64,000 nt of DNA, from contig NZ_CP133782.1 in NCBI RefSeq assembly GCF_034351645.1, positions 935,001 through 999,000 of the forward strand, written 5' to 3'. The stretch comes from Pseudomonas sp. DC1.2. Lineage in GTDB: Bacteria > Pseudomonadota > Gammaproteobacteria > Pseudomonadales > Pseudomonadaceae. This document shows positions 11,182 to 20,617 of the stretch, piece by piece. The notes beneath the pieces were generated by a model. It saw nothing but the letters and a program-made list of their open reading frames with translations, searched no databases and had not been told where the DNA came from. Numbering within the stretch: the first letter of the stretch is position 1; each line of letters opens with the position of its first letter. The translations under genes were made by a program, and so were the position numbers.

Positions 11182-11201
11182 CGAGGGCGGTTGCGCCCTC
11201 G
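11182..11201 (+). repeat. Perfect 8-bp hairpin between murA and hisG
   Basis: CGAGGGCG (11182-11189), loop GTTG, CGCCCTCG (11194-11201). No T tract follows, so this is a folded leader element or RNA stability hairpin rather than a typical terminator. Confidence 0.5.
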
Positions 11202-11262
11202 ATGTGTGTCCGGCGCCGTTTACGACCGGGCATGAGTACCTTGATAAGGACTGACGTTTCCC

Positions 11263-11898
11263 ATGTTGACCATCGCACTGTCCAAGGGCCGCATCCTTGA
11301 CGACACCCTGCCGCTTCTGGCTGAAGCGGGCATCGTGCCGACCGAGAATCCGGACAAGAGCCGCAAGCTGATCATCCCCACGACCCAGCCGGATGTACGT
11401 CTGCTGATCGTGCGCGCCACCGATGTCCCGACGTATGTCGAGCACGGTGCCGCTGACCTGGGCGTCGCCGGTAAAGATGTGCTGATGGAATACGGTGGCC
11501 AGGGCCTCTACGAGCCACTGGACCTGAGAATTGCCCTGTGCAAACTCATGACCGCTGGCAAGGTCGGTGCTGTCGAGCCCAAGGGCCGTTTGCGCGTGGC
11601 CACCAAGTTCGTCAATGTAGCCAAGCGTTACTACGCCGAGCAGGGCCGTCAGGTCGACATCATCAAGCTCTACGGCTCGATGGAACTGGCACCGCTGATC
11701 GGTCTGGCCGACAAAATCATCGACGTGGTCGACACCGGCAACACGCTGCGGGCCAACGGTCTGGAGCCCCAGGATTTCATTGCTGATATCAGCTCCCGGC
11801 TGATCGTGAACAAAGCTTCGATGAAAATGCAGCACGCCCGTATCCAGGCGTTGATCGACACCCTGCGCAAGGCAGTGGAGTCTCGACACCGCGGCTGA
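11263..11898 (+). CDS. hisG: ATP phosphoribosyltransferase HisG (short form)
   Basis: A 211-residue HisG catalytic subunit starting histidine synthesis from PRPP and ATP. It is the short form without the regulatory ACT-like domain, so it needs HisZ, encoded elsewhere. Conserved parts are [15 protein letters not shown], the [19 protein letters not shown] loop and the PRPP-binding [14 protein letters not shown] segment. It precedes hisD and hisC in the normal Pseudomonas order but is separated from hisD by a strong hairpin. Confidence 0.96.
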   Translation: MLTIALSKGRILDDTLPLLAEAGIVPTENPDKSRKLIIPTTQPDVRLLIVRATDVPTYVEHGAADLGVAGKDVLMEYGGQGLYEPLDLRIALCKLMTAGKVGAVEPKGRLRVATKFVNVAKRYYAEQGRQVDIIKLYGSMELAPLIGLADKIIDVVDTGNTLRANGLEPQDFIADISSRLIVNKASMKMQHARIQALIDTLRKAVESRHRG

Positions 11899-11950
11899 TT
11901 CCCCTGCGCGACGTTAAGTCGCGCCGTCTATCCGCCTCATAGCCAGAATT

Positions 11951-11999
11951 CTCAGGTGCCCAAGCGGATCGGATGTTAGCTTCGGGCGCCTGAGTTTTT
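11951..11999 (+). terminator. Strong intrinsic terminator between hisG and hisD
   Basis: An 11-bp stem (11951-11961 with 11984-11994, one G-T wobble, CTCAGG paired with CCTGAG at the base) is followed by five Ts, 23 bases before the hisD ATG. It should end most hisG transcripts, so hisD either has partial read-through or its own promoter. Confidence 0.8.
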
Positions 12000-12022
12000 G
12001 CCATTCCTATGAGGCTCTCGCT

Positions 12023-13348
12023 ATGACCGCACCGACTGCAATTCGCCGACTCAACGCTGCTGACCCGGATTTCGCGCATCATCTGGATCATTTGCTGAGC
12101 TGGGAAAGTGTGTCTGACGACTCGGTCAATCAGCGGGTGCTGGACATCATCAAAGCCGTGCGCGAGCGTGGCGATGCGGCGCTGGTGGAGTTCACCCAGA
12201 AGTTCGATGGCCTGCAAGTGGCCTCAATGGCGGACCTGATTCTGCCGCGTGAACGTCTGGAACTGGCCCTGACCCGCATCACGGCCCCTCAGCGCGAAGC
12301 CCTTGAAAAAGCCGCGACCCGCGTGCGCAGCTATCACGAAAAACAGAAGCAGGACTCCTGGAGCTACACCGAAGCCGACGGCACGGTGCTGGGCCAGAAA
12401 GTCACGCCGCTCGATCGCGCCGGTCTCTATGTGCCGGGCGGCAAAGCGTCTTACCCATCATCGGTGTTGATGAATGCGATTCCGGCCAAGGTTGCCGGGG
12501 TGACCGAAGTGGTCATGGTCGTACCGACGCCGCGCGGTGAAATCAACGAGCTGGTGTTGGCGGCGGCGTGCATCGCCGGCGTAGACCGCGTGTTCACTAT
12601 CGGTGGCGCGCAAGCGGTTGCGGCATTAGCTTATGGCACCGAAAGCGTGCCGAAGGTCGATAAAGTGGTGGGCCCTGGCAATATCTATGTGGCCACCGCC
12701 AAGCGCCACGTGTTCGGTCAGGTGGGCATCGACATGATCGCCGGCCCCTCCGAGATTCTGGTGGTGTGCGACGGCCAGACCGACCCCGACTGGATCGCCA
12801 TGGACCTGTTCTCTCAAGCCGAGCACGACGAAGACGCTCAAGCGATTCTGGTCAGCCCCGACGCCGAGTTCCTCGACAAGGTTGCTGCCAGCATCAGCAA
12901 GTTGCTGCCGACCATGGAACGCGCCGAAATCATCGAAACCTCGATCAATGGCCGTGGCGCCCTGATCAAGGTTCGCGACATGGAACAAGCCATCGAAGTG
13001 GCCAACCGCATTGCGCCCGAGCACTTGGAATTGTCGGTCGCCGATCCGCAAGCCTGGCTGCCAAAGATTCGCCATGCCGGTGCGATTTTCATGGGGCGCC
13101 ACACCTCGGAGGCCTTGGGCGATTACTGCGCCGGTCCAAACCATGTGTTGCCGACCTCCGGTACCGCGCGCTTCTCTTCGCCGTTGGGTGTATACGACTT
13201 TCAGAAGCGCTCCTCGATCATCTTCTGCTCCGAGGAGGGCGCCTCCGAGTTGGGCAAGACCGCTTCCGTGCTGGCCCGTGGCGAGTCGCTGACCGCCCAC
13301 GCTCGCAGCGCCGAATACCGCATCGTTGACGACAAGAAGGTGAGCTGA
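12023..13348 (+). CDS. hisD: Histidinol dehydrogenase HisD
   Basis: A 441-residue zinc enzyme that makes the last two oxidations of histidine synthesis (histidinol to histidinal to histidine). Present are the [16 protein letters not shown] signature, the DMIAGPSEI stretch and the [10 protein letters not shown] zinc/catalytic segment, plus the C-terminal [10 protein letters not shown] region. Length is normal. hisC follows after two bases. Confidence 0.97.
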   Translation: MTAPTAIRRLNAADPDFAHHLDHLLSWESVSDDSVNQRVLDIIKAVRERGDAALVEFTQKFDGLQVASMADLILPRERLELALTRITAPQREALEKAATRVRSYHEKQKQDSWSYTEADGTVLGQKVTPLDRAGLYVPGGKASYPSSVLMNAIPAKVAGVTEVVMVVPTPRGEINELVLAAACIAGVDRVFTIGGAQAVAALAYGTESVPKVDKVVGPGNIYVATAKRHVFGQVGIDMIAGPSEILVVCDGQTDPDWIAMDLFSQAEHDEDAQAILVSPDAEFLDKVAASISKLLPTMERAEIIETSINGRGALIKVRDMEQAIEVANRIAPEHLELSVADPQAWLPKIRHAGAIFMGRHTSEALGDYCAGPNHVLPTSGTARFSSPLGVYDFQKRSSIIFCSEEGASELGKTASVLARGESLTAHARSAEYRIVDDKKVS

Positions 13349-13350
13349 AT

Positions 13351-14403
13351 ATGAGTAAATTCTGGAGCCCGTTCGTCAAGGATCTGGTGCCTTACGTGCC
13401 GGGCGAGCAGCCGAAGCTGGCAAAACTGGTGAAGCTCAACACCAACGAAAATCCTTACGGTCCATCGCCCAAAGCGTTGGCCGCGATGCAGGCCGAGCTG
13501 AGCGACAACCTGCGCCTGTACCCGGACCCGAACAGTGATCGGCTGAAGAATGCTGTCGCCACGTATTACGGCGTGCAGAGCAATCAGGTGTTCCTCGGCA
13601 ACGGGTCCGACGAAGTGCTGGCGCACATCTTTCATGGCTTGCTGCAACACGACACGCCTGTGCTGTTCCCGGACATCAGCTACAGCTTTTATCCGGTGTA
13701 CTGCGGCTTGTACGGTATTACGTTCGACGCGGTGCCATTGGACGAGCACTTCCAAATCAACCCGGCGGACTACGCCAAGCCGAACGGCGGAATCATTTTC
13801 CCCAATCCGAATGCCCCGACTGGCTGTCTGTTGGCGCTGGACGCTGTGGAGCAAATCCTCAAGGCCAGCCCGAATTCTGTGGTGGTGGTTGATGAGGCTT
13901 ACATCGACTTCGGTGGTGAAACCGCGATCAGCCTGATAGGCCGTTACCCGAACCTGCTCGTGACTCAGACCCTGTCCAAGTCCCGTTCTTTAGCAGGCCT
14001 GCGGGTCGGTCTGGCGGTAGGGCACCCGGACCTGATTGAGGCGCTGGAGCGGATCAAGAACAGTTTCAATTCCTACCCGCTGGATCGTCTGGCGAATGTT
14101 GGCGCGGCGGCGGCGTTCGAAGACCGCGAGCACTTCGATCAGACCTGTCGGTTGGTCATCGACAGCCGCGAGAAGGTTGTCGCGCAGTTGCAGGCTAAGG
14201 GTTTTGAGGTATTGCCGTCGGCGGCTAACTTCATTTTCGCTCGTCACCCACAACACGATGCGGCCGGGTTGGCGGCGAAGTTGCGTGAGCAAGGGGTGAT
14301 CGTTCGGCACTTCAAGCAGGCGCGGATTGCGCAGTTCCTGCGGATCAGTATCGGCACGCCGGAGCAGAATCAGGCGCTGATTGACGGCCTCGGCGACCTC
14401 TAA
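13351..14403 (+). CDS. hisC: Histidinol-phosphate aminotransferase HisC
   Basis: A 350-residue fold type I PLP enzyme converting imidazole acetol phosphate to histidinol phosphate. The PLP-binding lysine is about Lys210 in [25 protein letters not shown] near the N-terminus and FPNPNAPTG are class II signatures. Co-transcribed with hisD. In the order I recall for other Pseudomonas, algW follows directly; here a DUF4198-TonB receptor pair is interposed. Confidence 0.96.
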   Translation: MSKFWSPFVKDLVPYVPGEQPKLAKLVKLNTNENPYGPSPKALAAMQAELSDNLRLYPDPNSDRLKNAVATYYGVQSNQVFLGNGSDEVLAHIFHGLLQHDTPVLFPDISYSFYPVYCGLYGITFDAVPLDEHFQINPADYAKPNGGIIFPNPNAPTGCLLALDAVEQILKASPNSVVVVDEAYIDFGGETAISLIGRYPNLLVTQTLSKSRSLAGLRVGLAVGHPDLIEALERIKNSFNSYPLDRLANVGAAAAFEDREHFDQTCRLVIDSREKVVAQLQAKGFEVLPSAANFIFARHPQHDAAGLAAKLREQGVIVRHFKQARIAQFLRISIGTPEQNQALIDGLGDL

Positions 14404-14427
14404 AGTCGCCCCCGAGACTGTGGGGCG

Positions 14428-14500
14428 CGAGGCTTGCCGCGAATAACGCGGGTGCGGTCAAACGGTTGCACCACGGTGTGGCTATCGCGGGCAAGCCTCG
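14428..14500. repeat. REP-type inverted pair downstream of hisC
   Basis: CGAGGCTTGCCGCGA at 14428-14442 is repeated in inverted orientation at 14485-14500 (one inserted G). This is the core of the common Pseudomonas REP palindromes, arranged as a facing doublet, between convergent hisC and the DUF4198 gene. Confidence 0.75.
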
Positions 14501-14520
14501 GTCTTACACGGGTTGGCGTG

Positions 14521-15240
14521 TTACTCGTGATGCGCCTCGCCGAGGAACGTCAGCGAACTGAACACGCCCCTCGTTGCCACATCCGGATTGTTCTTCAGCG
14601 CGATTTCCATCTGCGCTGCAATCACGTTCAACCCTTCATTGCGCACCAGCACCTGCGCTCGACCTTCTGCGTCCGTCTCGGTGCTGAAAGTATTTGGCGC
14701 GCTGCGATAGTCGCCGATCAGTTTCACCCCAGCCGCCGGTTTGCCATCCAGCAGCACCCGCACTGGCAGTGATTTTCCGGGCCCGACCGTCAGGGGATCG
14801 ACTTCCGGCAGAATCAAAAGCTTCATCTGCTCAAGGTGGGGCAACTTGGCCCCCGGCTGATAAATCGCCAAGCTGTACTTGAAGGTCTGGGTCGATTCAA
14901 TCGCCCCCGGCACTTTACTGCGACCCTGGTTGATCCACTGTTTGTCGGCCGTCTGCGACCACATGCCGTTGTCCAGCGCGACGGCCATGATGGCTGGCGC
15001 TTTGAGCGGTTGCAGGCGTGCGTGATCGGCCAGGCGTTGTACGGTGACCGGAATCATTTTGCCGTTGATGTCATAGGCCCAGGCGCCGCTGATTTTCTGC
15101 GCTTTGAACGCGTTGTCCTCGGCGCCATGGCCGTAGATCACTTCGATGTTGTTGCGGCGTTGTTCGGTCCACAGGCCGTGCGCCGAAACCTGAGTGGCAA
15201 ACATTAGGCCCATCAGAGCTAAAGGTGTGAGGTGTCGCAT
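14521..15240 (-). CDS. DUF4198-family periplasmic protein, possible metal uptake partner
   Basis: A 239-residue secreted protein with a signal peptide cleaved near VSAHGLW. The body resembles DUF4198/NikM-like proteins, beta-rich domains often encoded beside nickel or cobalt uptake genes or TonB receptors. The mature protein would begin close to His21. It lies 12 bases downstream of the TonB receptor on the same strand, so the two form an operon. The substrate is not shown by the sequence; a role in handling a metal or metallophore is an inference from family and context. Confidence 0.75.
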   Translation of the reverse strand: MRHLTPLALMGLMFATQVSAHGLWTEQRRNNIEVIYGHGAEDNAFKAQKISGAWAYDINGKMIPVTVQRLADHARLQPLKAPAIMAVALDNGMWSQTADKQWINQGRSKVPGAIESTQTFKYSLAIYQPGAKLPHLEQMKLLILPEVDPLTVGPGKSLPVRVLLDGKPAAGVKLIGDYRSAPNTFSTETDAEGRAQVLVRNEGLNVIAAQMEIALKNNPDVATRGVFSSLTFLGEAHHE

Positions 15241-15252
15241 GGTGACTTCCTT

Positions 15253-17358
15253 TTACAGATTGAGGGTCAGGCTGACCGTGACGTTGCGTGGATCACCGGG
15301 GGTGACCCAGTAATTGCTGTAGGAGCGCTCGAAGTAATGCTCGTCAAACAGGTTGTTCAGGTTTAAACCCACGGTGACGCTTTCGCTGGCCTTGTAATGG
15401 GCCAGCAGGTCGACGGTGTGGTAAGCCGGCAGTTCGAACTCACTGCCGGCTTCGCCCGAGCGATCACCGACGTAGGTGAACGCGGCGCCAACGTCCGAGC
15501 CACGTAGATGACCGTCCTGAAATTCATAAACCCCGAGCAGACTGCCGCTGCGTTTGGCCACGCCGAGGATGGGGCTCCCGGTAGGAATGACGCTGTCGCC
15601 CTCGGTGACCTGGGCGTCGATGTAGGCGAAGGCTGCGATCAGCCGCACGGCATCGGTAACCTGTCCCGTGACTTGCAGGTCGAGGCCCTGGCTGCGGGCC
15701 TTGCCCATGGCGCGGCTGGTGTCGGTGCCTGGGTCGAGGGCGAGGACGTTTTTCTTTTCGATATGGAAGACGGCGAGGGTGCTGCTCAGGCGGTCGTCGA
15801 ACAGCTCGCTCTTGATCCCGATTTCATAGCCCACACCCTCTTCGGGATCGAACGATTTGCCTACAGCGTCCAGGCCGTTATTTGGTTTGAATGAGGTGGA
15901 GGCGTTGGCAAATACACCGACTTCAGGGGTCCATTGATAGAGCAGACCGGCCCGTTGGGTCAGGGCATCGTGGTTTTGGCGTTGGGTGGCGCTGCGGGTG
16001 TGATCGTCGACGCTTTGTTCGAAATGTTCAAAACGCGCGCCGAGCATGCCGCGCCATTTTTCGTTGAAGATGATTTGGTCTTGCAGGTTCAGCGCCTGGC
16101 TCTCGACGTGTTCGAAGAAGTCGCTGCCGGAGCGTGCGCCGTCGGGTTTGGGCTGACCATAAATCGGCCGGTAGATGTCGATGGCGTAGGGGCCGCCGGC
16201 AAATGTCGTGACCCGTTCGTTTTTGCGGTAGTTCTCGTATTCGCTGCCGATCAGCACTTCATGTTGCCAACTGCCGAGGTCGAATACACCGCGCAGTTCG
16301 AGCTGGGTGATGCTGTCGTGCCAATCATTTTCACGCTCGCGGTAGCGGCGGTTGACGCTGTGGCCGTCGACGTTCAGCGCGCGGCTCTCGGAGGCGAACC
16401 CCCAGAGCTTGCCTTCCTTGTAATGGCTGGCAAGGCGCAGTTTCCAACTGTCGTTGAGCTGATGCTCCAGGGCTGCTTGTAACCGGTTGTTGTGGTTGTC
16501 GATGTCGCCATCGTCGGGTTCGCCGAGGAATGTCGAGCGCGAAACACCGCCCGGCTTATTGTTCGGCGCGACGATGCCTCGGTCGAAGGTCGAGCTGTGG
16601 CGCACAAACTCGCTTTCCACCAACAGCTGAGTCTCTGGGCTCAATTGAAAGCTGAAAGAAGGCGCAACGAATAGGCGTTGGCTGCCGACGTGATCGCGAA
16701 AGCTGTTGTTGTCTTCGACGGCCAGGTTCACTCGGGAGAGCAGGTTACCGTTGTCGTCCAACGGCGTGTTGAGGTCCAGTGCGGTGCGATAACGATCCCA
16801 ACTGTCGGCGCTGGTTTGCAGTGTGGTGAAGGCTTCGGGCTGGGGTTTTTTGGTGACGATGTTCACCGTGCCGCCAGGATCGCCGCGACCATACAGACTC
16901 GCGGCGGGGCCTTTGAGCACTTCAATGCGCTCGATGTTAGCGACGTCCGGCGTACTCGGGTAACCGCGGTTGGCGCTGAAACCGTCCATGTAGAATTCTG
17001 AGGTGGTGAAACCACGCACGCTGTATTCGTAGAGGGTCAGGCCACCGAAGTTATTCTGCTTTGACACGCCGCCGGCGAAGTCCAGCGCGCGCTCGACATT
17101 GCTACTACCCAAGTCTTTGAGCACGCTGATGGGAATTACGCTGATGGATTGCGGGATGTCACGCAGGGCCGTATCGGTTTTAGTCGCGCTGGCAGAGCGC
17201 AGGGCCCGGTAGCTCTTGACCGGGCTGGTGGAGGACTCGTAGTCCGACGTGACGCTGATGGCGTCCAGTTCAAGGGGTTTCGGTTCTTCGGCGAAGACCG
17301 GATCCCCCAGCAGTCCGAGGAGCAGACCGGCGAGGGAGGCCTTTGTTCGAGACGACAT
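15253..17358 (-). CDS. TonB-dependent siderophore-type receptor
   Basis: A 701-residue outer-membrane receptor with signal peptide (cleavage near PVFAEE), a plug domain (IPQSISVIPISVLKDLG; IEVLKGPAASLYGRGDPGGTVNIVTKKP) and a 22-strand barrel ending in the aromatic VTVSLTLNL. The plug resembles FhuA/FiuA-like siderophore receptors and lacks an STN signalling domain, so it is not sigma/FecR coupled. The ATG at 17358 is used; a TTG five codons upstream is also in frame. The start codon sits in one arm of a 44-bp palindrome. Ligand unknown. Confidence 0.88.
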   Translation of the reverse strand: MSSRTKASLAGLLLGLLGDPVFAEEPKPLELDAISVTSDYESSTSPVKSYRALRSASATKTDTALRDIPQSISVIPISVLKDLGSSNVERALDFAGGVSKQNNFGGLTLYEYSVRGFTTSEFYMDGFSANRGYPSTPDVANIERIEVLKGPAASLYGRGDPGGTVNIVTKKPQPEAFTTLQTSADSWDRYRTALDLNTPLDDNGNLLSRVNLAVEDNNSFRDHVGSQRLFVAPSFSFQLSPETQLLVESEFVRHSSTFDRGIVAPNNKPGGVSRSTFLGEPDDGDIDNHNNRLQAALEHQLNDSWKLRLASHYKEGKLWGFASESRALNVDGHSVNRRYRERENDWHDSITQLELRGVFDLGSWQHEVLIGSEYENYRKNERVTTFAGGPYAIDIYRPIYGQPKPDGARSGSDFFEHVESQALNLQDQIIFNEKWRGMLGARFEHFEQSVDDHTRSATQRQNHDALTQRAGLLYQWTPEVGVFANASTSFKPNNGLDAVGKSFDPEEGVGYEIGIKSELFDDRLSSTLAVFHIEKKNVLALDPGTDTSRAMGKARSQGLDLQVTGQVTDAVRLIAAFAYIDAQVTEGDSVIPTGSPILGVAKRSGSLLGVYEFQDGHLRGSDVGAAFTYVGDRSGEAGSEFELPAYHTVDLLAHYKASESVTVGLNLNNLFDEHYFERSYSNYWVTPGDPRNVTVSLTLNL

Positions 17359-17399
17359 GTTATGTTGTTCCAATAGTAATATTGAAACAATATAACATG
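17356..17399. promoter_or_regulatory. 44-bp near-perfect palindrome over the TonB receptor start
   Basis: Two 20-base arms, 17356-17375 and 17380-17399, pair at 18 of 20 positions around a GTAA centre. The left arm contains the receptor start codon (complement, 17356-17358). The outer half-site is CATGTTAT and the inner one TTCAATA/TATTGAA. It is very AT-rich compared with its surroundings. A repressor operator is the simplest reading. It does not match Fur, or the compact Zur box whose half-sites adjoin. Confidence 0.6.
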
Positions 17400-17508
17400 A
17401 CCAATGAGAATGTATGCCTTTAAGGTTTTTCGATCAGCAGAGTCGTTCGCTGATGCCGGGGCAGGCTAAAACGCGGCCGAACACGCTGCGAGCCCCAGCC
17501 ACCCTGAT

Positions 17509-18663
17509 TTACTCCTCTTCCTTCACTGGCGCCGGCGGTGGACGCAGGCCAATTTCGGCGGTGAGCTTCAGTTCTTTGCCGTTGCGCATCACCTGAATTG
17601 TGACTTTGTCGGTTGGTTTGATCCGCGCCACCTGGTTCATCGAGCGGCGTCCATCGCCAGCGGGCTCGCCGTCGATGCTGAGAATCACATCACCCAATTG
17701 CAGGCCGGCTTTCTGCGCCGGGCCGTCGCGGAAAATCCCCGCGACCACAATTCCTGGGCGTCCGGACAGGCCAAAAGATTCCGCCAGTTCCTGGGACAGT
17801 GGCTGCACTTCAATGCCGAGCCAACCGCGAATCACTTGGCCGTGTTCGATGATTGATTTCATCACTTCCATGGCCAGTTTGATCGGGATGGCAAAGCCAA
17901 TGCCTTGGGAGCCACCGGACTTGGAGAAGATCGCGGTGTTGATGCCGGTCAGGTTGCCATTGGCGTCCACCAGTGCGCCGCCGGAGTTGCCAGGGTTGAT
18001 CGCGGCATCGGTCTGGATGAAGTCTTCATAGTTGTTCAGGCCTAACTGATTACGTCCGGTGGCACTGATGATGCCCATGGTCACGGTCTGGCCGACCCCG
18101 AACGGGTTGCCGATTGCCAGCGCGACATCGCCGACGCGGATGCTTTCGGAGCGCCCGACAGTGATTGATGGCAGGTTCTTCAAATCGATTTTCAATACAG
18201 CGAGGTCGGTTTCCGGGTCGCTGCCAATGACGCGGGCCAGGGTTTCACGGCCGTCCTTGAGTGCCACTACTATCTGATCGGCACCGGTGGTCACGTGGTT
18301 GTTGGTCAGCAGGTAACCTTCCGGGCTCATGATCACGCCGGAACCCAAGCTCGACTCCATGCGTTTCTGTTTGGGCGAGTTGTCACCGAAGAAGCGGCGG
18401 AACTGCGGGTCTTCGAACAGCGGGTGGTTGGGTTTATTGATGACCTTGGTGGTGTAGAGGTTCACCACCGCCGGCGCGGCCACGACCACGGCTTCGGCGT
18501 AAGACACCGGGCCTTGCTGGACTGCGGTGGTTTGCGGGGCTTGTTGCAGGTTAACGTCCTGGCTCGGTAGCCCTACCCACTGTGGGTAACGCTGAATTAT
18601 CAACAGAGCGATAAGCACGCCGGCCAACAGCGGCCAGCCGGAAAAACGCAGCGCCTTGAACAT
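17509..18663 (-). CDS. algW: DegS-type periplasmic serine protease AlgW
   Basis: A 384-residue membrane-anchored protease: one N-terminal transmembrane segment (about 9-24), a trypsin-like domain with His123 (NNHVTTG), Asp153 (ETDLAVL) and Ser227 (NPGNSGG), and a single PDZ domain (about 270-370). AlgW performs the first cut of anti-sigma MucA when outer-membrane protein tails or lipid signals bind the PDZ domain, releasing AlgU. The tail is Pro/Glu-rich. It lies next to the his genes as in other Pseudomonas. Confidence 0.93.
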   Translation of the reverse strand: MFKALRFSGWPLLAGVLIALLIIQRYPQWVGLPSQDVNLQQAPQTTAVQQGPVSYAEAVVVAAPAVVNLYTTKVINKPNHPLFEDPQFRRFFGDNSPKQKRMESSLGSGVIMSPEGYLLTNNHVTTGADQIVVALKDGRETLARVIGSDPETDLAVLKIDLKNLPSITVGRSESIRVGDVALAIGNPFGVGQTVTMGIISATGRNQLGLNNYEDFIQTDAAINPGNSGGALVDANGNLTGINTAIFSKSGGSQGIGFAIPIKLAMEVMKSIIEHGQVIRGWLGIEVQPLSQELAESFGLSGRPGIVVAGIFRDGPAQKAGLQLGDVILSIDGEPAGDGRRSMNQVARIKPTDKVTIQVMRNGKELKLTAEIGLRPPPAPVKEEE

Positions 18664-18766
18664 TAAGCACGTCCTGGAAAGGTTGCAGGCGGTATGAGAC
18701 CGCCCATAATGTCGCGCATTATACGAGGCCGCACGCGCCTCTGAACGGGATATTTAGGAGTCATTT

Positions 18767-19525
18767 ATGGCCGTCGCCCTGAGCACCCTCGTCGAAGAAG
18801 CTGACCGTTATCTCGCCAGTTCGAAGATTGCCGATTATTGCCCCAACGGCTTGCAGGTTGAAGGCCGGCCGCAGGTGATGCGGATCGTCAGTGGTGTTAC
18901 CGCCAGCCAAGCGCTGCTGGGCGCGGCCGTGGAAGCCAAGGCGGATCTGGTGCTGGTGCATCACGGTTACTTCTGGAAAGGCGAGAATCCCTGCATTACC
19001 GGCATGAAGCAGCGCCGGTTGAAAACCCTGCTCAAGCACGACATCAGCCTGTTGTCTTATCATTTGCCTCTCGATTTGCACCCTGATGTCGGCAATAACG
19101 TGCAGTTGGCCCGGCAACTGGACATCACAGTCGAGGGCCCGCTTGACCCCGGCAACCTGAAGGTTGTCGGTCTGGTGGGGTCGTTGAGCGAACCGATGAG
19201 CCCGCGCGACTTTGCTCGTCGCGTGCAAGAGGTGATGGGCCGTGACCCGTTGCTGATTGAAGGCAGCGCGATGATTCGCCGTGTCGGCTGGTGTACCGGA
19301 GGCGGGCAGGGTTATATCGATCAGGCGGTGTTGGCCGGTGTTGATCTTTATCTCAGCGGCGAAGCGTCCGAGCAAACCTTCCATAGCGCTCGGGAAAACG
19401 ACATCAGTTTCATCGCCGCCGGCCACCACGCTACCGAACGCTATGGCGTGCAGGCGCTGGGGGATTACCTGGCCCGGCGCTTTGCTCTGGAGCATATTTT
19501 TATCGATTGCCCCAACCCGATCTGA
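18767..19525 (+). CDS. NIF3-like dinuclear metal centre protein
   Basis: A 252-residue YbgI/NIF3-family protein that forms a hexameric toroid with a two-metal site; reported links include GTP cyclohydrolase-like and NAD-related chemistry, but its role is unsettled. Metal ligands visible are VLVHHGYFWKG, the SYHLPLD segment and AGHHATERYG near the C-terminus. A TAGGAG ribosome binding site precedes the ATG. Divergent from algW, conserved neighbour of cysD. Confidence 0.9.
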   Translation: MAVALSTLVEEADRYLASSKIADYCPNGLQVEGRPQVMRIVSGVTASQALLGAAVEAKADLVLVHHGYFWKGENPCITGMKQRRLKTLLKHDISLLSYHLPLDLHPDVGNNVQLARQLDITVEGPLDPGNLKVVGLVGSLSEPMSPRDFARRVQEVMGRDPLLIEGSAMIRRVGWCTGGGQGYIDQAVLAGVDLYLSGEASEQTFHSARENDISFIAAGHHATERYGVQALGDYLARRFALEHIFIDCPNPI

Positions 19526-19690
19526 ATCACCCCACCCTCACTGTGAGAGGTCGCGGTGCCCAAACGAGGGGGAATATTCATATACCCTTTCGATCTAGTT
19601 GGCGTCCTGATTAGAAGGGGGCGCTGTGCTAGGATTCCCCGCTCGAACACGGCCCGCTGGCCGTCCATAAGATCGTTTTCGTGAGTAGCC

Positions 19691-20608
19691 ATGGTCGACA
19701 AACTGACGCATCTGAAACAGCTGGAGGCCGAAAGCATCCACATCATCCGCGAGGTCGCCGCCGAGTTCGATAACCCGGTGATGCTGTACTCCGTCGGTAA
19801 AGACTCCGCCGTGATGCTGCACCTTGCGCGCAAGGCATTCTTCCCGGGCAAACTGCCGTTCCCGGTGATGCACGTCGATACCCGGTGGAAGTTCAAGGAA
19901 ATGTACGCGTTCCGCGACCGCATGGTCGAAGAACTGGGCCTGGACCTGCTGGTACACGTCAACCCCGATGGCGTCGCGCAGGGCATTAACCCGCTGACCC
20001 ACGGCAGTGCAAAACACACCGACATCATGAAAACCGAAGGCTTGAAACAGGCCCTCGACAAGTACGGTTTCGACGCCGCCTTCGGTGGTGCCCGCCGCGA
20101 TGAAGAAAAGTCCCGTGCCAAAGAGCGCGTGTACTCCTTTCGCGACACCAAGCACCGCTGGGACCCGAAAAACCAGCGCCCAGAGCTGTGGAATGTCTAC
20201 AACGGCAACGTCAACAAGGGTGAATCCATTCGTGTGTTCCCATTGTCGAACTGGACCGAACTGGACATCTGGCAATACATCTACCTCGAAGGCATTCCGA
20301 TTGTGCCGCTGTACTTCGCCGCCGAACGCGATGTCATCGAGATGAATGGCACTTGGATCATGATCGACGACGAACGTCTGCTCAATCACCTGAGCGACGA
20401 AGACAAGGCGCGCATCGTCAAGAAAAAAGTGCGCTTCCGTACACTCGGTGACTACCCGCTGACCGGTGCGGTCGAGTCTGAGGCCACCAGCCTCACCGAC
20501 ATCATTCAGGAGATGCTCCTGACGCGAACTTCCGAACGCCAGGGCCGAGTCATCGATCACGATGGCGCTGGCTCGATGGAAGAAAAGAAACGTCAGGGTT
20601 ATTTCTAA
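19691..20608 (+). CDS. cysD: Sulfate adenylyltransferase subunit CysD
   Basis: A 305-residue PAPS-reductase-like subunit that activates sulfate to adenosine phosphosulfate with ATP; CysN supplies GTP-driven energy. The PP-loop is [19 protein letters not shown], and the [15 protein letters not shown] stretch is characteristic. It lies 9 bases before cysNC with a GGGG-type ribosome binding site. CysB control is expected for such operons but no box was assigned. Confidence 0.97.
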   Translation: MVDKLTHLKQLEAESIHIIREVAAEFDNPVMLYSVGKDSAVMLHLARKAFFPGKLPFPVMHVDTRWKFKEMYAFRDRMVEELGLDLLVHVNPDGVAQGINPLTHGSAKHTDIMKTEGLKQALDKYGFDAAFGGARRDEEKSRAKERVYSFRDTKHRWDPKNQRPELWNVYNGNVNKGESIRVFPLSNWTELDIWQYIYLEGIPIVPLYFAAERDVIEMNGTWIMIDDERLLNHLSDEDKARIVKKKVRFRTLGDYPLTGAVESEATSLTDIIQEMLLTRTSERQGRVIDHDGAGSMEEKKRQGYF

Positions 20609-20617
20609 GGGGTTGTC

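Noticed and set aside
17356-17399. Zur or Fur box at the TonB receptor start
   Set aside because: Half-sites ATGTTAT/ATAACAT occur but at the far ends of a 44-bp palindrome rather than adjoining, and the Fur 19-mer does not align.
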